Assembly (NCBI GenBank): GCA_023388195.1
Contig: JAEWGR010000077.1
Span: forward strand, 15,401 to 79,400
DNA: 64,000 bases
Source: Bacillota bacterium
GTDB lineage: Bacteria > Bacillota > Negativicutes > Sporomusales > Sporomusaceae
Direction of reading: 5' to 3'
This document shows, in pieces, positions 26,657 to 36,557 of this stretch. Every line of letters begins with the position of its first letter. The first letter of the stretch is position 1. Position numbers and translations under genes: made by a program. The notes beneath the pieces are model-generated. The model did no database searches and was not told the DNA's origin. It was given only the letters and a program-made list of their open reading frames with translations.

Positions 26657-27904
26657 TTACGATGCTGCCGGTTTATCTGCTATTTTCTCTTCCTTAATTG
26701 GCAGATTCACAAGCGCGGCAAAAAGGGCAAGCACCATATCGGCATACCACATCCACTGATAGCTGCCGTCATGGGCCATGGCCAGTCCGCCCAGCCAGGC
26801 ACCCAGGAAACCGCCAATTTGATGTGTCAGCAGCGTTAGACCAAATAGTGTAGCGAGGTAGCGGGTACCAAAAAGCTTTCCCACCAGACCGGCTGTCGGC
26901 GGTACGGTAGCCAGCCAGGTGAAGCCCAGGCCGGCGGCAAATATGTAGAAGGTAAGCGGTGTCTTTGGGGCCAGCAGGTACATAACAATCATTACCGCCC
27001 GGCTGGCATACATGACCGCAAGTATATATTTCATGCGGTATCGTGTACCGATCGCCCCGGCCAGGAGGCTGCCGGCAATATTAAACAACCCGATAAGTGC
27101 CAGCGAAGCGGCAGAAACGCTGGCAGCATGGCCGCACAAAGAGACTTCGCCCGGCAGATGGGTCACCAAAAAAGCAACATGAAAACCACAGGTGAAAAAA
27201 CCGGCATGCAGGCATAAATAACTGGGGTTGCGCATGGCCTGACAAACTTGCTGGTATAAGCCTACAGCCGGTGCTTGAGCGGTGGCAGCCTGCAATGCTG
27301 CTGAAGAGCCACGACAAAGCACAGAAGCCAGGGGAATTGTCAGCAGGGTTGTCGCCGCCATCGTCAGGATAGCGGTGACCCAGCCCGACATACTGATGAT
27401 GGCCTGGAGTAAAGGGGCAAATACAAACTGTCCCAGCGATCCGCCGGCATTAATGAAACCGCCGGCAAAAGCGCGTTTGTCCACAGGCAGCTGCCCGGAT
27501 GTCGCGCCAATCAGCACTGAGAAACTGCCCGCCCCTGCCCCGGCGGCACTTAATATGCCCATGGTCAGAATGAGTGACCATTCGGACTGTACCAGCGGGG
27601 TTAACGCCAGCCCGGCAGCCAGCATAAACGTACCAAAAATAAGCACATGATAAGACCCTTTCTTATCGGCAATGGCGCCGAATATGGGCTGGGCCAGGCC
27701 CCACATAAACTGGCCGATGGCCAGGGCAAAACTTATGGAGACAATACCCAGGCCGGTTGCTGAATCCAGCGGGTTAACAAACAAACCTACCGACTGCCTG
27801 GCACCCATAGTAATCATTAATATAGCCGCCGCACTGAGCATCAGCAGCCACGCCGACCGAACCTGCTTCGATGTAGTCAGAATAATAGCCCCCTTCCATT
27901 GCAT
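26657..27904 (-). CDS. MFS transporter
   Basis: A 415-aa protein with about 12 membrane segments. The motif between helices 2 and 3 reads IFGAIADKKGSY, a variant of the MFS signature. MGARQSVGLFVNPL at the N-terminus resembles the oxalate/formate- and monocarboxylate-type subgroup. Substrate unknown. ATG at 27904 is the only good start codon; AAGGGGG lies after it, so an unusual later start cannot be excluded. Own terminator downstream. Confidence 0.83.
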   Translation of the reverse strand: MQWKGAIILTTSKQVRSAWLLMLSAAAILMITMGARQSVGLFVNPLDSATGLGIVSISFALAIGQFMWGLAQPIFGAIADKKGSYHVLIFGTFMLAAGLALTPLVQSEWSLILTMGILSAAGAGAGSFSVLIGATSGQLPVDKRAFAGGFINAGGSLGQFVFAPLLQAIISMSGWVTAILTMAATTLLTIPLASVLCRGSSAALQAATAQAPAVGLYQQVCQAMRNPSYLCLHAGFFTCGFHVAFLVTHLPGEVSLCGHAASVSAASLALIGLFNIAGSLLAGAIGTRYRMKYILAVMYASRAVMIVMYLLAPKTPLTFYIFAAGLGFTWLATVPPTAGLVGKLFGTRYLATLFGLTLLTHQIGGFLGAWLGGLAMAHDGSYQWMWYADMVLALFAALVNLPIKEEKIADKPAAS

Positions 27905-28011
27905 TAGGATTTCATTTATTCCATAGATTCTGTCAAAAGTCCTTGTTCAAACAGAACTGATTGGAAAAATACAAGGGGAACGGTTTTACTATACTTTTTG
28001 ACCACGTAAAT

Positions 28012-28040
28012 AAAACCGCAGCCCCGATGCTGCGGTTTCA
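28012..28040 (-). terminator. Terminator of the methylamine-type operon
   Basis: AAACCGCAG, loop CCCCGATG-like, CTGCGGTTT stem just after the last MttB-type gene, followed by TTTTA on the minus strand. Confidence 0.8.
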
Positions 28041-28056
28041 TTCCGGAATATCCGTA

Positions 28057-29484
28057 TTACATTTGTTGTAAAGCTTCAAGATAGCTGGCAGCAATCCCCC
28101 GTTCAAGCAGGTATTTCACCAACTGCTGCTGAATTTCCGGAGCAAGCCCGGGCCGCCGGTAGGCAGCCAGCATCTTGTTCTTTTTGTCTGTTATTCGTGA
28201 TAAGAGTTCGTCCTCATTCCCTGCCACGCTTCCCCGTAAACTAATGTCAGGTATAAACGGTTCCTGCCGGCAATATCGCACAGTATGCCCAGTGGTGAGG
28301 AAGTGACCGGCAATTCCGACCTCATTGATAAGCTCCACGGCCAGCGTATTTTCATCAATTTTGACACCTGCCAAATAACGCCTGATCATACCGATTATTT
28401 CCAGATCAACAATAAATTTTTCGTACGACATGGAGGCGTAGCCATTCATAATGCCGGCGCTTTGAAAAATAAGATTGGTATTTGCCCGGTGCGTGGCCAA
28501 AAAGGTCAGCATACTCTCATAACCGGCCTGGACCGATAACCCTTTGGCGTCTGTCAGCGAACCGCCGCCGCGGCAGGGCAATCCATACGCTTTAGCCAGC
28601 CGTGCGGCATATTCGTAGCATAAAGCCCCTTCCGGCGAGCCGATGGCGATGCTGCCTGTTTTCATATCGGCGGTGGTAGTCTGCGATCCGTAAACGACAG
28701 GGGTTCCGGCCTGCAGCATTTGGGTCACCGCGATCCCGGCCAGCACCTCGGCATTGGTCAGCGCAATAGTACCTGCCAGGGTAACCGGGGCTGTGGTTCC
28801 CGCCATTGAACAGGCCGCAACAATAACCGGCTGGGAGTAGCTAGTGAAAACCAGCATAGTTTCCAGCATTTTCTTGTCAAACTGCAACGGCGTATTGGTA
28901 TTGACAATGGTAATCGCCCTGGGTCTTTGCGCCAGATCCTGCCTGCCAAAGATAATCGCCAGCATATCCATAATTGCCTGCACTTCTTCCATCGTACCGG
29001 TGCCGGTTACAATTCCTTTGTCCGAATATAAAACCGACGCATACAGCAAGACGGCTATACAATGCTGCATGCTCATATCCGCAGGCTGAACCAGATAACC
29101 GCCGTTTACTTTATAGAGCGCACTTTGCTGGTACAGCTTGAGGAACGTAATATAGTCGGTCATCGTTGCCGGACGTTTGCTTCCGTCACTTCCCGCTACA
29201 GCCGGTGAACCGCTTCCCGGACAACACTCCACGTGATCGCCGCCAACAACCATATCGTAGGCGGGATTACGCGCATACAGCGTAAACCTGGACGGAGCCT
29301 TGCCAACCCACTCAAGAATCTGCTCCCTGGTGAAATAAGCGGTTTGATCATAGACTCGTACACCTTGTTGCTGCAAAAGCTCAATAACTTTCGGATGATG
29401 AAATTTCATGCCGGTCTTCTCCAGGATTTGCATAGATGCTTCATGAATTTGCCGCAAGTCTGCTGCCATATGCTCTAGGTTCAT
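28057..29484 (-). CDS. MttB-family methyltransferase (non-pyrrolysine type)
   Basis: A 475-aa protein of the trimethylamine methyltransferase superfamily. It is full length with no in-frame amber, so it lacks pyrrolysine and belongs with MtgB-like enzymes that demethylate glycine betaine or other quaternary amines and methylate a corrinoid protein. Typical features: QIHEASMQILEKTGMKFHH at the start and GIAVTQMLQAGTPVVYGSQT. AAAGGGGGAGTGTACCT fixes the start. It lies 190 bases downstream of panB, after a possible attenuator hairpin (29573-29608). Confidence 0.88.
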   Translation of the reverse strand: MNLEHMAADLRQIHEASMQILEKTGMKFHHPKVIELLQQQGVRVYDQTAYFTREQILEWVGKAPSRFTLYARNPAYDMVVGGDHVECCPGSGSPAVAGSDGSKRPATMTDYITFLKLYQQSALYKVNGGYLVQPADMSMQHCIAVLLYASVLYSDKGIVTGTGTMEEVQAIMDMLAIIFGRQDLAQRPRAITIVNTNTPLQFDKKMLETMLVFTSYSQPVIVAACSMAGTTAPVTLAGTIALTNAEVLAGIAVTQMLQAGTPVVYGSQTTTADMKTGSIAIGSPEGALCYEYAARLAKAYGLPCRGGGSLTDAKGLSVQAGYESMLTFLATHRANTNLIFQSAGIMNGYASMSYEKFIVDLEIIGMIRRYLAGVKIDENTLAVELINEVGIAGHFLTTGHTVRYCRQEPFIPDISLRGSVAGNEDELLSRITDKKNKMLAAYRRPGLAPEIQQQLVKYLLERGIAASYLEALQQM

Positions 29485-29572
29485 AGGTACACTCCCCCTT
29501 TTTCTGGTTCCTTATATATGTATTGAATTATTACCTGCCGCTTACTTTCCACAGTAGACGCTGATAATAACT

Positions 29573-29608
29573 TCCCGGATTTCACCACATAATTGGCAAA
29601 ATCCGGGA
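29573..29608 (-). promoter_or_regulatory. Hairpin between panB and the MttB-type gene
   Basis: Perfect 10-bp stem TCCCGGATTT/AAATCCGGGA with a 16-base loop, no T tract. May stabilise or process the operon transcript, or attenuate the last gene. Confidence 0.4.
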
Positions 29609-29671
29609 CTGCTGCTGTATTGAGGTTTATGAATAACCGTCAAGGTCAATTCCCGTTCTTATCACCTGTGT

Positions 29672-30523
29672 TTACGCCGGCAGCATGGCTTTTAACTTTC
29701 CGAGCTCGGCGTCCGGCATGCCGTAGCAATGCTCCTGGGCCGGAAACGTTCCCGCTTCCACTTCCGTTTTATACTGGTGCAGCGCTTCTAAAATAACGGC
29801 ATTCATATTCGCGTACTGCTTTACGAACTTAGGTACGAACCGGTCAAAGAAGCCGAGCATGTCATGCACGATCAACAATTGTCCGTCGCAGTGAAGGCCT
29901 GCGCCAATGCTGATGACCGGCACTTTGCTTTTTTCGGTAATCATTTGGGCCACTGCGGGCGGAATGGCTTCCAGCAGAATAGAACACACACCGGCCGCTT
30001 CCAGAATGGCGGCATCGGCAATGATCCGGGCGGCGGCCTCTGCCGACCGGCCCTGGGCTTTGAAACCGCCCAGGGCGGAAGTGGACTGCGGCGTAAGTCC
30101 TAAATGCCCCATAACGGGAATACCGGCATTGACAATGGCCTTTACGGCTTCGGCCACGACGGCACCGCCTTCCAGCTTAATGCCGTCTACCTGTGCTTCT
30201 TTCATGAACCGGCCGGCATTGCGGACCGCTTCCTGCACCGACACCTGGTAGGATAAAAACGGCATATCACCAATGACAAAGGCATTGGGTGCCCCCCGCC
30301 TGACCGCCGCCGCATGAACGACCATCATGTCCATGGTAACCGGTAAGGTGCCATCATAACCATAGACAGTCATGCCCAGAGAATCGCCGCACAGAATGAT
30401 GTCGATACCTGCTTTTTCTTCTAACAGCGCCATGGGGTAATCATAGCCGGTAATCATAGTAATTGGTTCTTTCCGAGCTTTCTTTTCCATTAAATAGGGA
30501 ATAGTTACTTTTGCTCTCGTCAT
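29672..30523 (-). CDS. panB: Ketopantoate hydroxymethyltransferase
   Basis: A 283-aa enzyme that transfers hydroxymethyl from methylene-tetrahydrofolate to ketoisovalerate for pantothenate. The PanB catalytic residues are visible: GDSLGMTVYGYDGTLPVT (Asp, metal), VIGDMPF (Asp, metal), GIKLEGG (Lys and Glu) and SILLEAIPP (Glu). The chain is close to the usual length. It is not beside panC/panD but inside a methyl-transfer operon, which is unusual; it may draw on C1 units released there. Confidence 0.92.
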   Translation of the reverse strand: MTRAKVTIPYLMEKKARKEPITMITGYDYPMALLEEKAGIDIILCGDSLGMTVYGYDGTLPVTMDMMVVHAAAVRRGAPNAFVIGDMPFLSYQVSVQEAVRNAGRFMKEAQVDGIKLEGGAVVAEAVKAIVNAGIPVMGHLGLTPQSTSALGGFKAQGRSAEAAARIIADAAILEAAGVCSILLEAIPPAVAQMITEKSKVPVISIGAGLHCDGQLLIVHDMLGFFDRFVPKFVKQYANMNAVILEALHQYKTEVEAGTFPAQEHCYGMPDAELGKLKAMLPA

Positions 30524-30586
30524 AGCTCTGCCTCCCTTTATATAGTTATTGTCAAGCGAGTTTTTTGCCGGTGGCCGGTAGATAAC

Positions 30587-31921
30587 CTAAGCAAAGTTAG
30601 CCGGCTTAGCAGGTGTGCTGGCCTCACTCAGGGTTAAGGCTTTGGTTTCCGGTGCCCAGGCAATAGACACAATCGTGCCTACAACCAGGGTGCCGGTAAG
30701 CCAGAGCAGGGTATAGCTCATGCCCAGATTCGCGATACTCATCGGCAGCAGGAACGTGCCCACCGCTGCCCCCAGCCGGCTGGCGGCGGTAGCCAGGCCC
30801 ACGCCGGAAGAGCGGACATCAGTGGGGAAGCTTTCGGCCGGAAAAACCCCTACCAGATTGGATACGGCCGACATGACCAGGGTAAAGGCCGCAAACGTAA
30901 CTACCATCAGGGTTTTTGCAGTTGCTGGCAGCAGCCCTAAAGCCAGCAGGGAGATGGCCAGAAAAATGAAGGAGTTGATGAGAAAACCGCGCCGCGAAAA
31001 CTGTATAGTCCACCAAATACCGACAAAAGCGCCAACAATCAACAAGGCATTCAGCAGCATGTTAGTGGTGAAATTTTCTGCCAGGCCCATTGTTTTCAAG
31101 ATATCCGGCAAGAAGGTATAGATAGCAAAATAAGGAATAACAAGACACATAAAAAAGATGCAGTTAAACAGAGTACGGGTAATCAGCCTGCGGCTGAATA
31201 AGTCAATAAACCTGCCGCTATCTTGGGCCGGTGGCTTTTCGTCCAACACAACATTGGGGCCCAGATACTTGTTGACGATTGCCTGCGCTTCCTCGATACG
31301 GCCCTGCCGCAACAGCCAGCGCGGTGATTCGGGGCTACCAATCCGTAATAGGATAACGAACACGGCCAGGGGGAATGCCGATACCAGCAGCCAACGCCAG
31401 GAGTCAGCCAGGGTATTTTGCAAAAACAAACCCAAGAAGCTGGCCAAAACATAACCAAATGTCCAAATGACACTAAAGGAGCCCAGGATGGCACCACGAT
31501 GCTTGCGCGGTAAAAATTCCGCCAGCATGGTATGGCCGACGCTGTAATCCCCGCCCAGGCCAATGCCGATTAAAATTCGCAAGAAAAACAGCTGCTCCGG
31601 GGTTTGCACAAAAAACTGCAGCACGGTGGCGACGGCGATGAGAACAAAATTGAGCATAAATATTTTTTGCCGGCCAAAGTAGTCCGAGACCCAGCCAAGG
31701 ATCAGGCTGCCGAGAAACAAACCTATTAAAGCCGAGCTGCCGATCAGCCCCTGCCATAATGGAGAAAGCCCCATCTGGGGGGTGATTACTGTGAGGGCGA
31801 TACCGATGACCCCCAGGGAAAAACCATCGGTGAAGTGGGCGGCAAAGGTAATCCCCGTCATCTTTACATGAAATTTATTCAAGGGAACATCGTCAAACTT
31901 TATTACGCTGCCCGTATTCAT
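30587..31921 (-). CDS. MFS transporter, metabolite/H+ symporter type
   Basis: A 444-aa protein with 12 expected membrane segments. The motif GWVSDYFGRQKIF (loop 2-3) and PESPRWLLRQGRIEEAQAIV (central loop) are typical of the sugar/aromatic-acid/quaternary amine symporter group. GAGGAGGTTAGAGA fixes the start. It follows the racemase-family gene in the same direction, so it probably imports the substrate of the methyl-transfer operon. The exact substrate is unknown. Confidence 0.87.
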   Translation of the reverse strand: MNTGSVIKFDDVPLNKFHVKMTGITFAAHFTDGFSLGVIGIALTVITPQMGLSPLWQGLIGSSALIGLFLGSLILGWVSDYFGRQKIFMLNFVLIAVATVLQFFVQTPEQLFFLRILIGIGLGGDYSVGHTMLAEFLPRKHRGAILGSFSVIWTFGYVLASFLGLFLQNTLADSWRWLLVSAFPLAVFVILLRIGSPESPRWLLRQGRIEEAQAIVNKYLGPNVVLDEKPPAQDSGRFIDLFSRRLITRTLFNCIFFMCLVIPYFAIYTFLPDILKTMGLAENFTTNMLLNALLIVGAFVGIWWTIQFSRRGFLINSFIFLAISLLALGLLPATAKTLMVVTFAAFTLVMSAVSNLVGVFPAESFPTDVRSSGVGLATAASRLGAAVGTFLLPMSIANLGMSYTLLWLTGTLVVGTIVSIAWAPETKALTLSEASTPAKPANFA

Positions 31922-32107
31922 TCTCTAACCTCCTCGCGTATTTTCAGGAAAAACATAGTGCTGATTTACGATAGTCGGCCCGATAAAGCTACTTACTGTG
32001 TAAGAACAATAATAGTATAAACTATACATAATTATCATTCAATTCAGAATTTTAATCTTAAACTACTGCCTGCTTGCCGCAATATCCCTCCTAAGAAATG
32101 CCAGCGA

Positions 32108-32899
32108 TCAGACATGCCCGTAATAATCCCGGTGCGCCACCACCGAAAAAGCATAGTCCAGCAGCGTCCCCCAGTCAAACACCGGCAGATCGACAGCCCG
32201 CTGAATGGCCCGGGCAAACGGCTGCATACCGGTACATTCCAGCATAAGGGCGCCAATTGCGGGATTTTTTTGGACAAACCCGGCGGCCATAGCCACCATC
32301 TGCTGCTCGGCTTTATCATAATAAGCCTCCGGGCATTCCGGCCGTTTCAATGGATTCCATAAATTATCGAACTCGGTGCAGCCATATTCATCCTGTGCGC
32401 CGGCAATTACGTAGCTGCTGCCTGGCGTAATCCCCACATTCTGTAAGTGTGCATCGCTTAAAAACTGTTTTTGTGCACAAATAATGCCTACCGTTTTCTG
32501 CGGGCTGATAACCTGCTGAATAAAGGGGACCTGCAGCAGACTGGACATAAACACCGGCACGTCTACAGCCATCGCCACATCTTGCTGGAAGAAGGCAAAA
32601 TAACCGCATTCGGCGGCAATTGCCCGGCAGCCCAGCCGCTCCAGCCGTTGGGCCGCAGTAATGACAGCCTCACGGCATTGGGCCGGATTACGGTCGTAGA
32701 CCAGCGTCTGATTCGTTACGCCTGCGGCAATCTCATACTGGATCGGATACGGAAAAGCGCTGGCATTGCGCACATCACCGGGAAACCCGGGGTATGCGTC
32801 ATTTAACAGGATAATACCTAACCCCATGCCATAACACACATGGTTTTTGCGGGTCTTAATATGATTGATGCCCCCATCACGGTTTTGCCAAAAAATCAT
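32108..32899 (-). CDS. Aspartate/glutamate racemase-family protein
   Basis: A 263-aa protein. Its two expected catalytic Cys are present in the middle and near the end: AIAAECGYFAFFQ and LMLECTGMQPFARAI. This pattern fits Asp/Glu/hydantoin racemases, and also maleate isomerase or arylmalonate decarboxylase relatives. ATG at 32899 follows AAAGGAGGAATCGGGCG; the longer frame starting at 33001 is not needed. It lies in the methyl-transfer operon, suggesting a chiral or amino-acid-like substrate. Confidence 0.75.
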   Translation of the reverse strand: MIFWQNRDGGINHIKTRKNHVCYGMGLGIILLNDAYPGFPGDVRNASAFPYPIQYEIAAGVTNQTLVYDRNPAQCREAVITAAQRLERLGCRAIAAECGYFAFFQQDVAMAVDVPVFMSSLLQVPFIQQVISPQKTVGIICAQKQFLSDAHLQNVGITPGSSYVIAGAQDEYGCTEFDNLWNPLKRPECPEAYYDKAEQQMVAMAAGFVQKNPAIGALMLECTGMQPFARAIQRAVDLPVFDWGTLLDYAFSVVAHRDYYGHV

Positions 32900-33022
32900 C
32901 GCCCGATTCCTCCTTTTACCCATTATGCTAATAGAACAGCAGGCTTGGCGGCTGGATTTACACCAGGATCCGGCCTGCCGGCAAACCCTGGTTATCCTCA
33001 CAGCCTCTACTCTGCCGGCTTG

Positions 33023-34447
33023 TTATAAGCCGAGCTTCTGCTCCCACTTTGCCAATATCTGCAATACCGAAGCAGCCGGCCGGGGAACCTCGTGCTGTTC
33101 CAGAATAGCTTTGATTTTGTCTTTAATCTTGCCGCTGACTTCGGAAAAATCGGGATTATTCATCTTGCGGCTGAACAGGCTGGGATACCAGATCTGGCGG
33201 AAATTGCGGTTAGTATGGGTCTCTCCCAGGTAATGCCCGCCCGGGCCTACTTGCTCAATTACTGCTAAGGCAAAATCGTCCTCCGTTACCTCAATGCCGG
33301 CGGTATAGTGCTTTAAGCCTTCAATAATTTCGTCAGCCAGTACCACTAATTCCGGCGACACGCTTTTACAATGATCCATTACGCCTACATCATGGATGAT
33401 ATGGGCTTTGCTCAATAAGGTAGAGAAAATCTCGATAGCCGCTTCCGCTACAGCCTGTTCGTCAATAACCCTGGCGTCGGAACAGCCGGCCGTGCCATAG
33501 AAAGGCAGGCCGTAATGGGCTGCCAAATCTGCCATGGCGGCAATATTAAGATGAAACTCCGGTGCCGCGTAACTGCCGACACTTGTCCGCATATCGAAAA
33601 CTGACGGCATAGCACCGTAAATAAAGGGCGCGCCTGGACTGACCAATTGGCTGAGCACCAGGCCGGCCAGGACTTCCGCGTTGCACTGGGCCAGAGTGGC
33701 TGCCTTGCTCATCGGCGAGGTGCCGCCCATCATACAATAAGGCATATACACAAAGGGGATGCGGTTTTCCGCACTGATCCAGATTTTTTCTGTGCTTTCC
33801 AGCGGATGCGTCAGCGGCGGAATCGGTTCACAGTAGTTGAAGATGAAGGGTTTGGCCTGTAATTTGTCCAGTCCGCCGGCGATTTCAGCCGCAATGGCAA
33901 TTATATCCCGCAGCGACTCCACATCATTGCTGGAAAAATTAATTGTTTTGCTGAAGTGCTTAACTGTTTCAATAAAAGTACTTTGCGTCTGTACCTTGGG
34001 GTCGACATCGGCTGTCATCCCCACAGATAGCACAAAGTGAATATTAGGCAGATAATCAGCCACTTTACACATCATGGCGATATCTTCTTTCAGAAATTTA
34101 CGCACCGAACCGGTACAGGGATCAACAAGCTCCAACTGGTCCGCATGGGTGCCGAAATAAGCCCGGTTTTCCCGGTTGATTACCATGGCCGGCTGCCCAT
34201 CCCGGGTATACAGGGTTATTTCCTTGGGTGCGCTGTGCAGCGCCTGCCCGACCAGTTTGCCCGGAAAACGCACCAGACCGTCGGCTCCCAGCTCCGCACC
34301 GTTGCCCAGCAGCAGCCTTACGGCGCGCTCCCCGGTTATCTTCATCCCGACATGCTCCAGGATGTACATGCTTTTTTCATGAATTTTATCAATTTTGCCC
34401 TGATTTAGAACGGAAAATCCAATATTCCTTGCCATCGGCTTAATCAT
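33023..34447 (-). CDS. MttB-family methyltransferase (non-pyrrolysine type, second copy)
   Basis: A 474-aa member of the trimethylamine methyltransferase superfamily without in-frame amber. Family features include KIDKIHEKSMYILEHVGMKITG, GGTSPMSKAATLAQCNAEVLAG and VGPGGHYLGETHT near the end. It is more like the glycine betaine MtgB group than is the copy at 28057-29484, judged by the C-terminal GGHYLG motif. Its natural partners are the corrinoid protein at 36558 and the methyl-THF methyltransferase at 35743, which lie just upstream in the same operon. Confidence 0.9.
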   Translation of the reverse strand: MIKPMARNIGFSVLNQGKIDKIHEKSMYILEHVGMKITGERAVRLLLGNGAELGADGLVRFPGKLVGQALHSAPKEITLYTRDGQPAMVINRENRAYFGTHADQLELVDPCTGSVRKFLKEDIAMMCKVADYLPNIHFVLSVGMTADVDPKVQTQSTFIETVKHFSKTINFSSNDVESLRDIIAIAAEIAGGLDKLQAKPFIFNYCEPIPPLTHPLESTEKIWISAENRIPFVYMPYCMMGGTSPMSKAATLAQCNAEVLAGLVLSQLVSPGAPFIYGAMPSVFDMRTSVGSYAAPEFHLNIAAMADLAAHYGLPFYGTAGCSDARVIDEQAVAEAAIEIFSTLLSKAHIIHDVGVMDHCKSVSPELVVLADEIIEGLKHYTAGIEVTEDDFALAVIEQVGPGGHYLGETHTNRNFRQIWYPSLFSRKMNNPDFSEVSGKIKDKIKAILEQHEVPRPAASVLQILAKWEQKLGL

Positions 34448-34487
34448 TGTTTGTCACATTCCTTTCCCCCGGCGACCGCATACGTAA

Positions 34488-35711
34488 TTATTTGGCCTTG
34501 TAGGTTCCCTCGCGCAGATAGGCATTCATTTCAGCCTTGTTCATATGACCGATCCCCAGGTAATCCAGCGTATAGCCCAGTCGATAGAAATCCCGGTTCA
34601 ACATAGCTGAGGCCAGATTAATCATCGAGTCAATCACCGGTGTACTCACCCCGAATTTTTTACCTAACTCATGATATACATGGCAGCCTACGGGAATATC
34701 CTCCGTAATATATCTGTTTTCCATGGTGAACGGACCGGTACCGAACTGGATGGGGTCCTGCTGGTCAAACGGAATTACATAATCCTCGCCCATGTATTCG
34801 GCGCCCAGCACGTTTTCCCGGGAAAAGAACTGTTCTTTGCGATAAGGCTGGATACCAACCCCCATAGCGGCGGCCAAAGCGTATTCTTCCTGATAGAAGG
34901 CATATTGCACCGCCGAAATTGACGGGCAATAGGCATGGGAATAAATACTATACTGGTATTTGTCTTCGCCAAAAATCACGCCGTAGTTCTCCATGACCCC
35001 CACACCCAGAATGGTCCCCGGACAATGCAGTACCGGATTCACATTGCTGAAGCCGGTGTCCATTACCGTATCGCCGGCCACAGCGCCTTGCCCCCTGGTC
35101 ACCGCGTCCATCGAAGGCAGATACCTGGCGCTGGCGAGAAAGTCACCCGTATCACTGGCTGGCAAAGCCGCACCGCGCAGTGTAATAGCCCGGTAATAAA
35201 CACGGATTTTGGGTAAAATCACGCCCCCTTTGATTTCGACCCGGCTGCCATAGGTGGAACTGGACCAGCCGCCGATAATAACTTTTTTGTCGCAGCCCGC
35301 TTCCCGCATCATCTTTCTTAGCACCAACGAGCCATAATTATCCGGAAAAATATGAATGACCATACCATCTTCCAAGGCAGGTATCAGTTTTTCAAAAAAC
35401 GGCCGGTGACCGGCACACGGCGTAGCCACAACCACCAGGCCGGCCCCTTTCACGGCCGCCGCCACATCGGTGGTCACCATTTCCATCCGGGCCGTGCCCT
35501 GCCGTTCAAAACCATATAAATTCAATTGATCACCAAAAAATTTGATGCCTGTTTCCTCAATGCCGAATAATGTTTTCCCGGCAAACGGCGGCAAGTCGCA
35601 AATCCGGACGCTGGCCCCGCCCAATGCGCAATCGCCGGCAATTGCCTTGCCCACTGCCCCGGCGCCCAGTATGGCGATCGGCTTGCCTTGCAGATAATCC
35701 ATGGTTTCCAT
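34488..35711 (-). CDS. Opine/octopine dehydrogenase-family oxidoreductase
   Basis: A 407-aa NAD(P)-dependent enzyme. The N-terminal Rossmann motif is IAILGAGAVGKAIAGDCALGG. The C-terminal half resembles the octopine/nopaline dehydrogenase domain (YSHAYCPSISAVQYAFY region). Such enzymes reduce or oxidise N-(carboxyalkyl)amino acids. In a demethylation operon it could split or process an N-substituted amino acid. The ATG at 35711 is eight bases after AGGAGG; ATG at 35717 is also possible. Confidence 0.7.
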   Translation of the reverse strand: METMDYLQGKPIAILGAGAVGKAIAGDCALGGASVRICDLPPFAGKTLFGIEETGIKFFGDQLNLYGFERQGTARMEMVTTDVAAAVKGAGLVVVATPCAGHRPFFEKLIPALEDGMVIHIFPDNYGSLVLRKMMREAGCDKKVIIGGWSSSTYGSRVEIKGGVILPKIRVYYRAITLRGAALPASDTGDFLASARYLPSMDAVTRGQGAVAGDTVMDTGFSNVNPVLHCPGTILGVGVMENYGVIFGEDKYQYSIYSHAYCPSISAVQYAFYQEEYALAAAMGVGIQPYRKEQFFSRENVLGAEYMGEDYVIPFDQQDPIQFGTGPFTMENRYITEDIPVGCHVYHELGKKFGVSTPVIDSMINLASAMLNRDFYRLGYTLDYLGIGHMNKAEMNAYLREGTYKAK

Positions 35712-35742
35712 TGTCATGGCCTCCTCAACTTTTTGTTATAAA

Positions 35743-36543
35743 TTAGGCCGGATACAAGCCCCGGCGGTGAGCCTTAATGTAGCCCATACAAAACTCATCC
35801 TGCCCCAACAGCATTTTGGCGGCATAAATGAGTCCCATCATGTCCTTGTCGGTTGGATTCAGAATATAGCCGTCCATCCCGGCCGCCATGGTTTGGGCTA
35901 CAAACAGCCGGTTTAAATATTTACGATTAGGCAGCCCATAGGAAATATTGCTCAAACCGCACATAAAGTGTACTGCCGGGTACTGGGCCTTAATCAACCG
36001 TATGCTTTCCAGCACCTCGAAACCGGCTGTAGCCACACTGCTGACCGGCTTGACCAACGGATCAAAGTAGATGTCGTCAGCCCTGACACCGGCAGCCGTC
36101 AGCCGGGCGTGCAGGTCCCTCGCCACCCGCATGCGGTCGGCTGCCGTATCCGGCATGCCGCGGTCGTCCATACACAAAGCCACGACTTTAGCCCTATATT
36201 GCTGCACAAGCGGAATGACGGCGTCAAAACGCGCCCCCTCGGCAGTTATCGAATTGATCATCGGGGTGCCATGCTTTGCCAAAGCCAGGCCGGCCGCCAG
36301 GGCCTGCGGATTAGGACTGTCAATACATAAGGGAACTTGTACTGCGTCCTGAATCGTATTGATCAGCCAGCACATATTCTCAATTTCATTAAAAACCTTA
36401 TTGCCGCAATTAACATCTATATAATCGGCCCCGGCTTCGGCCTGTTCCCGGGCCACCTGCTGGATAAAGCGGGCATCTTTGTTATCTACCGCTTCGCCGA
36501 CCGCCTTGCGGCTGGTATTAATTAATTCACCTACGATTACCAA
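35743..36543 (-). CDS. Methyl-tetrahydrofolate:corrinoid methyltransferase (MtgA/AcsE-like)
   Basis: A 266-aa pterin-binding TIM barrel. Motifs VIVGELINTSRKAV, GADYIDVNCGNK, DSPNPQALAAGL, MINSITAEG, YFDPLVKPVSS and FMCGLSNISYGLP are the standard signatures of AcsE, MtgA and MtvA. It moves the methyl group from the corrinoid protein to tetrahydrofolate in demethylating systems. TTG start, preceded by GGGGGAATCACG. Fifteen bases separate it from the corrinoid gene. Confidence 0.92.
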   Translation of the reverse strand: MVIVGELINTSRKAVGEAVDNKDARFIQQVAREQAEAGADYIDVNCGNKVFNEIENMCWLINTIQDAVQVPLCIDSPNPQALAAGLALAKHGTPMINSITAEGARFDAVIPLVQQYRAKVVALCMDDRGMPDTAADRMRVARDLHARLTAAGVRADDIYFDPLVKPVSSVATAGFEVLESIRLIKAQYPAVHFMCGLSNISYGLPNRKYLNRLFVAQTMAAGMDGYILNPTDKDMMGLIYAAKMLLGQDEFCMGYIKAHRRGLYPA

Positions 36544-36557
36544 CGTGATTCCCCCAG

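Noticed and set aside
28057..34447. Pyrrolysine in the MttB-type proteins
   Set aside because: Both genes run full length without in-frame amber codons, so they are the non-pyrrolysine type.
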